From Methylophilaceae bacterium (GTDB lineage Bacteria; Pseudomonadota; Gammaproteobacteria; Burkholderiales; Methylophilaceae), in contig SPJO01000007.1 in assembly GCA_006844635.1 (NCBI GenBank), forward strand, positions 1-5,081: a stretch of 5,081 nt of DNA, in the 5' to 3' direction. Positions 1 through 5,081 of the stretch are shown in pieces. Position numbers and translations under genes: made by a program. Position 1 is the stretch's first letter. Each line of letters starts with the position of its first letter. Under the pieces are notes generated by a model. That model made no database searches. It saw only the letters and a list, made by a program, of their open reading frames with translations, and was not told the origin of the DNA.

Positions 1-2413
1 AGATGACATCATCAATGCGGCAGAAGCAGGCACCAACATTCCAGTGACTGGCGTAGTTGCCGGTGAATTTAGCACAGGTGATACTGTGACCTTAACGGTC
101 AATGGCAACACCTTCACAGGTACAGTTGATGCGGGCGGCAACTTCAGCATTAATGTACCTGGAGCAGACCTAGCGGCTGACCCAGACACCACGATTGATG
201 CCAGCGTGACGACAACAGATGCAGCGGGCAATAGCGGTACAGCAACCGATACTGAAGGTTACAGCGTTGATACAACAGCCCCTACTTTAAATGCGCAAGC
301 CTTTGACTATTCTGAAAATCAAACGACAGGAGCAACACTTGCTACTGTAGCGGCTAGTGATAATGTGGCGGTTACAGCTTATAGCTTTACGGCGACTGGT
401 ACTAACACAAGTAGCGATGGATTTTATCAAATTGATAATAGTGGCAACATTACGATTACAGCAGCAGGTGTAGCCGCTAATGTGAACGATTTTGAAACAG
501 CGCCAAATAGTACAGCGCATGATGTGACAGCTGTGGATGCTGCAGGTAATGCGACTACCGCAACGATTACGCTTAATGAAACTAATGTTGAAGATGTGAC
601 GCTCAATGCTATTGCCGATTCTATTACGGTGAATGAAGACAGCGTCAATAACCCTTCACCTGCAAGTTTGCTAGCAAACGATGTTGATGATTTTGGCTCA
701 AGTTTGACGATTGCACCAGTAAGCGTTGGGACGTTCACTACAACACAAGGCGGCTCTATTACTGTTGCTTCTAATGGCAGCTACACATATACGCCAGCAG
801 CGAATTATAGTGGATCTGATAGCTTTACTTACACAGTTACTAATGGAACTGAGACTGATACAGGCACCTTGAATATTAGTGTAACGGCGGTTGCCGATAC
901 GCCTAATTTAACCGTGGATTCAATTATTGATTTTATTAACTCAGTTCCTACTGCACCTGAGGCTGCTGATACGAATTCTGGTATTTCACAAGCAAACTTA
1001 GAGTCAACCTTAGGTCTTCCTGCAGGAACATTGGATGGATTTGACCCAGCAGCAGGCGCATTAGACGATCCAGGGAATGTCAATGTTAATGACGGCGGCT
1101 ATACACAACAAAATCTTAATTTGAATACTGGGCAACAAATTAATATTGATTGGACCTTTGACAATGGAGAAAATGCCGTAGGCGAAATAACAGGTGGCTT
1201 TAACGATATAGTCTTATTAGCGATAACAGATCCTAATGGTACGATAAGCTATCAAATTATCAGCTCTTCAGAATTTGCGGGGGCAGCAACCGATGACAAT
1301 GGTACGTTTACATACACATCAACGACTTCGGGTGAACATAAATTTTCTTGGATGATATTGAATGGTAGAGATGGTGGTAAAGACTCTGATATTACCGTAG
1401 CAGCCCCTGTCTATGTTATTGGTGGCAATAGCTTTGGACAACCTATTGACCTTGCTATCGCAGCAGGTGTTACCGATGTCGATGGCTCTGAAAGCCTAAC
1501 GGTAACGATAACTGGCGTGCCATTAACAGCTACGTTTGGTGCTGATGGGGCAAGTGTCGGAACGAATTTAGGTGGTGGAACTTGGCAGTTTACTGATGCT
1601 GAATTAGAAGGATTACAACTTTTCCCAGCGGGCGGCTTTACTGGCACAATCAACTTAAATGTTACGGCAACGAGTACTGAGGCAAGCAACCTTGATACAG
1701 CGACAAGTACTGAAACAATCACAATTAATGTTAGTGCGCCAACGAATACAGCTGATGGTACAGCTGGAAACAATACACTTAACGGTACAGCAGGAGATGA
1801 TATGCTTGCTGGACATCGTGGTAGTGATACGATTAATGCTGGAGCTGGTAATGACTTAGTCTATGGGGGTGACGATAATGACACACTCAATGGGCAGGCA
1901 GGTAATGACACGCTCTATGGTGAATCAGGAAATGATACGCTTGTTGGCGGAACAGGTCGTGACACACTAATAGGTGGTGCTGGCAATGATACGATGACGG
2001 GTGGCAATCTAGGTAGTGATGATTTAGTCACAGATACGTTCGTATGGAATTTAAACGATGCAGGAACGACAGCAACACCAGCGGTCGATACCATTAATAA
2101 CTTTGGAACTGCAGCCGCTAGTGCTGGAGGTGATGCACTTGATTTGAGAGACTTGCTTGTTGGTGAGGATCACAATGCAGAAAGCTTGGATAATTATCTA
2201 CATTTTGAGTTTTCTGGTGGGAACACCACGATCTATGTGAGTTCTACAGGTGCATTTAATGATGGTAATAATGTTGGCGCACCAACAACTGATGTGTCGA
2301 CGAATGATGTGCAACAAATTGTCTTGAATGGAGTAGACCTCACCTCTGGTTTCTCTACTGATGCAGAAGTGATTAATAATCTAATTGCTCAGCAGCAAAT
2401 TATTACGGATTAG
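1..2413 (+). CDS. Large RTX adhesin, LapA/Bap-like, C-terminal part (5'-partial)
   Basis: This is the C-terminal 803 residues of a giant surface adhesin secreted by a type I system. The frame is open from base 2 and ends at TAG 2411-2413, so the true start lies upstream. Numbering from the first visible codon, it shows: a Bap-type Ig-like repeat (about 1-94, with the DAAGN and GYSVDTTAPT signatures); a cadherin-like module (about 95-195); a second cadherin/VCBS-like module (about 197-298, with SLLANDVDD and NGSYTYTP); a non-repetitive module (about 300-475); a beta-rich module with ITGVP and GGTWQFTDAELEGL (about 476-577); nine RTX nonapeptides (586-666); and a C-terminal block with DTINNF and LDLRDLLVGE (about 680-803) typical of RTX-adhesin secretion signals. 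RTX repeats bind calcium and fold outside the cell. The convergent lapG-lapD pair implies a LapA-type protein whose N-terminal retention module and LapG cleavage site lie upstream, unseen. The domain boundaries are estimates. The adhesin class is secure, but the ligand is unknown. Confidence 0.93.
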   Translation, partial: DDIINAAEAGTNIPVTGVVAGEFSTGDTVTLTVNGNTFTGTVDAGGNFSINVPGADLAADPDTTIDASVTTTDAAGNSGTATDTEGYSVDTTAPTLNAQAFDYSENQTTGATLATVAASDNVAVTAYSFTATGTNTSSDGFYQIDNSGNITITAAGVAANVNDFETAPNSTAHDVTAVDAAGNATTATITLNETNVEDVTLNAIADSITVNEDSVNNPSPASLLANDVDDFGSSLTIAPVSVGTFTTTQGGSITVASNGSYTYTPAANYSGSDSFTYTVTNGTETDTGTLNISVTAVADTPNLTVDSIIDFINSVPTAPEAADTNSGISQANLESTLGLPAGTLDGFDPAAGALDDPGNVNVNDGGYTQQNLNLNTGQQINIDWTFDNGENAVGEITGGFNDIVLLAITDPNGTISYQIISSSEFAGAATDDNGTFTYTSTTSGEHKFSWMILNGRDGGKDSDITVAAPVYVIGGNSFGQPIDLAIAAGVTDVDGSESLTVTITGVPLTATFGADGASVGTNLGGGTWQFTDAELEGLQLFPAGGFTGTINLNVTATSTEASNLDTATSTETITINVSAPTNTADGTAGNNTLNGTAGDDMLAGHRGSDTINAGAGNDLVYGGDDNDTLNGQAGNDTLYGESGNDTLVGGTGRDTLIGGAGNDTMTGGNLGSDDLVTDTFVWNLNDAGTTATPAVDTINNFGTAAASAGGDALDLRDLLVGEDHNAESLDNYLHFEFSGGNTTIYVSSTGAFNDGNNVGAPTTDVSTNDVQQIVLNGVDLTSGFSTDAEVINNLIAQQQIITD
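899..1426 (+). other. Non-repetitive module inside the adhesin
   Basis: This segment of about 176 residues (visible residues 300-475) differs from the flanking Thr/Ala/Asp-rich Ig-like modules. It holds most of the Trp, Lys, His and Met residues seen in this part of the protein. Recognisable stretches are LESTLGLPAGTLDGF near its start, then IDWTFDNGENAVGE, GGFNDIVLLAITDPNG and FSWMILNGRDGGKDSD. The alternating hydrophobic pattern suggests a beta-sandwich or jelly-roll fold. From memory, similar NGE/ND-V-L/SSE/W-LNG-D-KDS patterns occur near the C-terminus of other RTX adhesins, but I cannot name a family. A ligand-binding role is inferred only from its position and its non-repetitive nature. 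Confidence 0.5.
1757..1999 (+). repeat. Nine tandem RTX nonapeptide repeats
   Basis: Nine consecutive 27-base units encode variants of the calcium-binding consensus GGxGxDxxx, for example GGAGNDTMT, GQAGNDTLY and GESGNDTLV, followed by a final GG. The aspartate at position 6 is present in eight of nine units. The first unit has Asn there (GTAGNNTLN). The fifth (GGDDNDTLN) lacks the central glycine, and the third (GHRGSDTIN) and eighth (GGTGRDTLI) are also off consensus. In this family such repeats form a calcium-stabilised parallel beta-roll just before the secretion signal and drive folding after export. Confidence 0.93.
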
Positions 2414-2427
2414 TGTGATACTAGGGT

Positions 2428-2460
2428 AAAGAGTCGGGCAAACCCCGACTCTTTATTTTA
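2428..2460 (+). terminator. Intrinsic terminator of the adhesin gene
   Basis: A perfect 11-bp stem (2428-2438 pairing with 2444-2454, arms AAAGAGTCGGG and CCCGACTCTTT) closes a 5-nt loop, CAAAC. It is followed by ATTTTA, and the 3' arm itself ends in TTT. It starts 14 bases after the adhesin stop codon. It should end the adhesin transcript and separate it from the small downstream gene. Confidence 0.9.
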
Positions 2461-2484
2461 AACGCCAAACTGATTGATTTTTCT

Positions 2485-2549
2485 CATGCTTTTTTCCATA
2501 TGGACTCCAGCTTCTTCAATTTAAGATATAGGTTGTTAGTAAAAGCATG
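2485..2549. repeat. Spaced 9-bp inverted repeat upstream of the small gene
   Basis: CATGCTTTT at 2485-2493 is the exact reverse complement of AAAAGCATG at 2541-2549, with 47 bases between them. The right arm ends one base before the GGAGG ribosome-binding site (2551-2555). It could be a weak leader hairpin or a spaced operator, or it could be chance in AT-rich DNA. The pairing is seen directly, but no function can be shown. Confidence 0.3.
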
Positions 2550-2550
2550 T

Positions 2551-2555
2551 GGAGG
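2551..2555 (+). promoter_or_regulatory. Shine-Dalgarno sequence that fixes the small-gene start
   Basis: GGAGG lies 5 bases before ATG 2561, which is good spacing. An in-frame GTG at 2549 overlaps the upstream side of this site and has no ribosome-binding site of its own, so ATG 2561 is the better start. Confidence 0.85.
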
Positions 2556-2560
2556 CATTT

Positions 2561-2887
2561 ATGCCGTATATCCTTAAAGACGATACTGGAGCAATTCAAG
2601 CAATCAGTCAGACCTATATTCAAGGTGCTGATTGGGAGGAGGTTGAGACAGGGTCTAAAGAATATTTAGCTTATCTTGATGAAGCCATTAAGAAAGAAGA
2701 TAAGTTTAGAGAAAGCGATATTCAGCTCGCGCGGGTATTGGAAGATTTGATATCACTATTAATCGATCGTGACTTTATACGCTTTACAGACTTTCCTGAA
2801 GCCGCGCAAAAAAGGTTAGTCGAGAGGCAAGGACTGCGTTCAAATAAAGCGAAATTAAATTTGATTGATGAACAGATTGATTTCTAA
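2561..2887 (+). CDS. Conserved small hypothetical protein (108 aa)
   Basis: A 108-residue soluble protein starts at ATG 2561 behind GGAGG and stops at TAA 2885-2887. It has no signal peptide or membrane segment, so it should be cytoplasmic. The N-terminal part (MPYILKDDTGAIQAI, then an acidic stretch to about residue 55) looks like a short beta/linker region. The C-terminal part is helical and highly patterned, with ARVLEDLISLLIDRDFI, then RFTDFPEAAQKRLVERQGLR. From memory this matches a small proteobacterial family often labelled 'tryptophan synthase subunit beta-like'. That name looks misleading: the protein is far shorter than TrpB (about 400 aa) and shows no PLP-binding motif. It stands alone between two terminators, downstream of the adhesin and convergent with lapD. 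A role in the adhesin system is only a guess from position. Confidence 0.85.
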   Translation: MPYILKDDTGAIQAISQTYIQGADWEEVETGSKEYLAYLDEAIKKEDKFRESDIQLARVLEDLISLLIDRDFIRFTDFPEAAQKRLVERQGLRSNKAKLNLIDEQIDF

Positions 2888-2898
2888 AGCGATTAAGT

Positions 2899-2931
2899 AA
2901 TAAAAAAGGCAGCTTAGCTGCCTTTTTTATT
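2899..2931. terminator. Bidirectional intrinsic terminator
   Basis: A perfect 15-bp palindrome (2899-2913 pairing with 2917-2931) has a GC-rich core, GGCAGC/GCTGCC, around the 3-nt loop TTA. A6 lies on the left and T6 on the right. Read on either strand, the hairpin ends in a U-tract, so it should terminate both the small plus-strand gene (stop at 2887) and lapD (stop at 2948, 17 bp away on the minus strand). Confidence 0.92.
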
Positions 2932-2947
2932 GTTGCGCCTATCTTAA

Positions 2948-4864
2948 TTACTTAACTGCGGGCCCTGTCGCAGCATCGATACCCAGTTCAGGTAATGCTT
3001 TTAACTCGTACTCTGTTTGTACGCCTTCTGCGATAGTCATGAGCTTAATGGAATGTGCAATTAAGCAGATGCCCTTTAAGAAAGCTTTGTTGCCAGGATT
3101 GCGATCAATGTCTCTAATCACGGACGCATCAATTTTGATGTAGTCTAATTCTAAATCATGCAGTTCACCTAAGCGGCCAATTTGGCTACCAATATGTTCA
3201 ACCCCAAGCTTGCAACCAAGTGGTTTAACTTGGTGACAAAATTCGCGGAACTGCGGTAGGTTTTGGAAAGCACCTTGTTCTGAAATTTCTAACCATAGTT
3301 GCTTGGCGGCTGATGGATAGCGTTTTAATAGCTTAACAATCTTCTTGCTGTATTCCGGATCACACATGGCGCTTGTCGATACGTTCAGTCCAATAGCTTT
3401 GCTGGCGTCTTTTTTAAGTTGCTTAATGGCGACTTCTAAGGCTAAATGGTCCAATTGAGAGACTAAGCCTAGCTCCATCGCACGACCAATAAATTCTCCA
3501 GCCGCTAACCATGGGCCATTTTTAGCTAGTTGTAAACGTGTTGGGCTCTCAAAATGAATGGTTTCGCCATTGTTATCCGTGACGGGATAGCTAGCTAATT
3601 TTAAGCGTTTGTCAGCAATTGCTGTCGTCAGCATGTCACGCCATTCAGCATGATCACTATCTTCATATTGCGTGATATCTTCCTGGTTAATGAGCTCCAT
3701 GATGTCAGTTTCATTAACGCCCGTTTTGCTTTTGATGGTTGCAATTAATTGTTTCAGACCATCAAGCTGTTCAGATTTATTTACAACGCTTGATATCGTT
3801 GGCAAGTCAAATGTTTCAAATCGCGATTCTAATCCCGCTGCTTCAGTGAGGATGTTTTTCACCTGACCACATAAGACATTGTTATCAACCGCTTCAGTTG
3901 AGAAAACTGCAAAATCTGCACCGGTCAGGCGCGCTGCAAATAAAGACGTGTGTTCGTGGCAATAAGCTTGTAACGCCAAGCCCATTCTTTTTAATACGGC
4001 GTCAGTCGCTGAGCTGCCTAAGGTTTCGTTAATTTCAGCTAAGTTACTGATATGAGAAATGACGAGTAACCCTTCTGTAAAGCTGTCTTCATTCTCAATG
4101 AGGGTGGCGACTCGGCTACTAAAGTACTTGCGGTTCATCAGCCCAGTGATTGCATCATAGTTGGCCTCGATACGCATTTGGTCTAATAAGATGGATTGAT
4201 CTTTTAGCATTTCTTTAATGCGTTGCGATAGGCGGTTTAATGCGCGAGCTAACGATTTAAATTCAAAAGTGTTTGGCTCTTTAATGGAGATGAAATTTTT
4301 ATCACCAATGGCCTCAGTCATTTCGACCATCTCGTTTAAAGGGCGAATAATGACTTTTAAAATAAAGGTGCTGATAATGCCACACACGACAGCGATAACC
4401 ACACTCCAAAGCAGCATAGATAGCGTGCCATTCCATAAATCCTCGTAGGCGAAGTCAGTTGCGCTAGCTAGTGTTAACGCGCCAAATTGCGTCCAACCAT
4501 CTTGAATTTGCGCGGTACCAATCTGCGGGTTGATATGCACAAGCTCTTTAAACCACTGTGGCACTTGGCTATCGCTATCTTGATTAATCCGTTCAGCGAT
4601 GATGTGGTCATATGGGTCAGTTAACTTAATAAACTGGTAATGCCCATTATCAAATTGCGCTGACAGCATCAGGTTAATGGCGACAGGGTCTTTTTCCATT
4701 TGAGAAATCGACAAAGCGAGTGAAACGGCGTTGTCCGTATTTTTCATTTCTAGCTGCTGTTCCAAATAGTGCTTGCTAGTGATGGTGTTCACCATAAAGC
4801 CAGCACTAAATGCGAGGGACATTATAAAAATAATGACTAGCCAAAGTTGTTTAATAAGTGACAT
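2948..4864 (-). CDS. lapD: LapD, c-di-GMP receptor controlling LapG
   Basis: A complete inner-membrane protein of 638 aa, close to the Pseudomonas LapD length (about 650). The order is: TM1 (about 7-27); periplasmic LapD/MoxY-type domain (about 28-147, with HYLEQQLEMKN, LSAQFDNGHYQ and QDGW); TM2 (about 150-170); HAMP (about 171-223, IIRPLNEM); degenerate GGDEF domain (about 231-385); and degenerate EAL domain (about 405-638). W124 in QDGW matches the tryptophan that contacts LapG in Pseudomonas LapD. The GGDEF signature reads LTGADF (313-318). The EAL signature reads ESP (439-441), and the catalytic DDFG region reads VEHIG (555-559), so neither cyclase nor phosphodiesterase activity is expected. 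E439, R443, N494, KID (577-579) and AEGVQT (612-617) remain, which fits nucleotide binding without hydrolysis. In the known system, c-di-GMP-bound LapD captures LapG and protects the adhesin. The ATG follows AGGAAG at a 4-base spacing, 20 bp after lapG. Confidence 0.96.
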   Translation of the reverse strand: MSLIKQLWLVIIFIMSLAFSAGFMVNTITSKHYLEQQLEMKNTDNAVSLALSISQMEKDPVAINLMLSAQFDNGHYQFIKLTDPYDHIIAERINQDSDSQVPQWFKELVHINPQIGTAQIQDGWTQFGALTLASATDFAYEDLWNGTLSMLLWSVVIAVVCGIISTFILKVIIRPLNEMVEMTEAIGDKNFISIKEPNTFEFKSLARALNRLSQRIKEMLKDQSILLDQMRIEANYDAITGLMNRKYFSSRVATLIENEDSFTEGLLVISHISNLAEINETLGSSATDAVLKRMGLALQAYCHEHTSLFAARLTGADFAVFSTEAVDNNVLCGQVKNILTEAAGLESRFETFDLPTISSVVNKSEQLDGLKQLIATIKSKTGVNETDIMELINQEDITQYEDSDHAEWRDMLTTAIADKRLKLASYPVTDNNGETIHFESPTRLQLAKNGPWLAAGEFIGRAMELGLVSQLDHLALEVAIKQLKKDASKAIGLNVSTSAMCDPEYSKKIVKLLKRYPSAAKQLWLEISEQGAFQNLPQFREFCHQVKPLGCKLGVEHIGSQIGRLGELHDLELDYIKIDASVIRDIDRNPGNKAFLKGICLIAHSIKLMTIAEGVQTEYELKALPELGIDAATGPAVK

Positions 4865-4868
4865 GTTG

Positions 4869-4874
4869 CTTCCT
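4869..4874 (-). promoter_or_regulatory. lapD ribosome-binding site
   Basis: On the minus strand AGGAAG sits 4 bases before the lapD ATG (4862-4864), inside the 20-bp gap after the lapG stop codon. It supports this start, which also gives the expected MSLIKQLWL N-terminus leading straight into TM1. Confidence 0.8.
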
Positions 4875-4884
4875 AACCTATAAT

Positions 4885-5081
4885 TTAATCAATTCCATCT
4901 TGCTTGATACGGGTTAATACTTTTTTCCAGCGTGAAAGTGATTTTAATGAGCTACCTCTTCTTTTATTAGAAGTGCCTGCCCACATGCCTTCACTATTGA
5001 AGCTGAAAATAGGGGTTAAATCAATACGACGAGAACTTTTATGTATTTCTGAAATTAAGTTATCTAGAATCATTGGTTCAG
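4885..5081 (-). CDS. lapG: LapG, periplasmic adhesin-cleaving cysteine protease, C-terminal part (5'-partial)
   Basis: The last 64 complete codons of lapG are visible, ending at TAA 4885-4887. The frame runs open through the window edge (residues EP precede MILDNL), so the Met at 5071-5073 is internal and the start lies outside. The visible part carries the family's C-terminal signatures: LDNL, then S-RR-DLTPIFSFNSEGMW and LSRWKKVLTRIKQDG. The Asp of LDNL (codon 5062-5064) corresponds to the Asp of the Cys-His-Asp triad of transglutaminase-like LapG proteases; the Cys and His lie beyond the window. In the known system LapG is periplasmic and calcium-dependent, and it cleaves the adhesin after an Ala-Ala motif near its N-terminus when not held by LapD. 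It lies 20 bp upstream of lapD on the same strand, which suggests one transcript. The identification rests on the C-terminal tail and the lapD neighbour. Confidence 0.9.
   Translation of the reverse strand, partial: EPMILDNLISEIHKSSRRIDLTPIFSFNSEGMWAGTSNKRRGSSLKSLSRWKKVLTRIKQDGID

Noticed and set aside
44..46. GTG at 44 as the start of the adhesin gene
   Set aside because: The frame is open to the window edge, and the residues before it (DDIINAAEAG) are a normal part of the repeat unit. There is no ribosome-binding site, so it is an internal Val codon.
287..1773. Open minus-strand frames opposite the adhesin (287-520, 427-738, 829-1083, 1411-1773) and a plus-strand one at 1659-1859
   Set aside because: These are shadow frames of a low-complexity Thr/Ala/Asp-rich coding region. 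They give Val/Ser-rich or Gln/Leu-rich products with no motif and no plausible ribosome-binding context.
2461..2548. Promoter for the small gene
   Set aside because: One must exist between the terminator and ATG 2561 if the gene is separately expressed, but the best candidates (TTGATT 2474-2479 with CATATG 2497-2502, or TATAGG 2527-2532) match consensus too poorly to call.
2549..2551. GTG at 2549 as the start of the small gene (would add MEAF)
   Set aside because: ATG 2561 has GGAGG at 5-base spacing, while the GTG overlaps that site and lacks its own.
3672..4448. Plus-strand open frames opposite lapD (3672-3866, 4218-4448)
   Set aside because: They lie antisense to well-conserved GGDEF, HAMP and TM2 coding sequence and show no recognisable protein features.
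2948..4864. Active dual diguanylate cyclase/phosphodiesterase
   Set aside because: Both catalytic signatures are degenerate, and the overall architecture and N-terminus match LapD, a receptor.
4879..4884. TATAAT on the plus strand, resembling a -10 box
   Set aside because: It lies in the 20-bp lapG-lapD gap, points away from lapD, has no convincing -35 element, and would drive transcription antisense to lapG.
5071..5073. ATG (minus strand) as the start of a 62-aa gene
   Set aside because: The encoded sequence is the LapG C-terminus, and the frame continues upstream through the window edge with in-family residues. It is an internal Met of a partial gene.

Overview
The window carries the distal part of a Lap-type biofilm-adhesin locus, as found in Gram-negative bacteria that control a giant RTX adhesin with the c-di-GMP receptor LapD and the periplasmic protease LapG. 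The moderate AT-rich composition and the LapD/LapG sequences suggest a gamma- or betaproteobacterium. The exact lineage cannot be fixed from the sequence; a Methylophilaceae-like betaproteobacterium is one possibility, held at low confidence.

Layout, left to right: (1) bases 1-2413, plus strand: the C-terminal 803 residues of a very large repetitive type I-secreted adhesin (LapA/Bap-like). It has Ig/cadherin-like modules, one non-repetitive module, nine RTX nonapeptides and a C-terminal secretion signal. The N-terminus lies upstream of the window. (2) 2428-2460: a strong intrinsic terminator closing the adhesin gene. (3) 2561-2887, plus strand: a 108-residue conserved-looking small protein with its own Shine-Dalgarno sequence, of unknown function. 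(4) 2899-2931: a perfect palindromic hairpin that should terminate transcription from both sides. (5) 2948-4864, minus strand: lapD, complete, with degenerate GGDEF and EAL domains. (6) 4885-5081, minus strand: the C-terminal 64 residues of lapG, 20 bp upstream of lapD and probably in the same operon.

How they work together, from the known Pseudomonas Lap system: the adhesin is exported by a type I secretion system and held at the outer membrane through its N-terminal retention module. When c-di-GMP is high, LapD binds it in the cytoplasm and captures LapG in the periplasm, so the adhesin stays on the surface. When c-di-GMP falls, LapG is released, clips the adhesin near its N-terminus and the cell detaches. 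The adhesin and the lapGD operon converge here on the small unknown gene. That gene is the least explained element of the window. No non-coding stretch exceeds 150 bp, and no RNA gene, CRISPR array or insertion sequence was seen.
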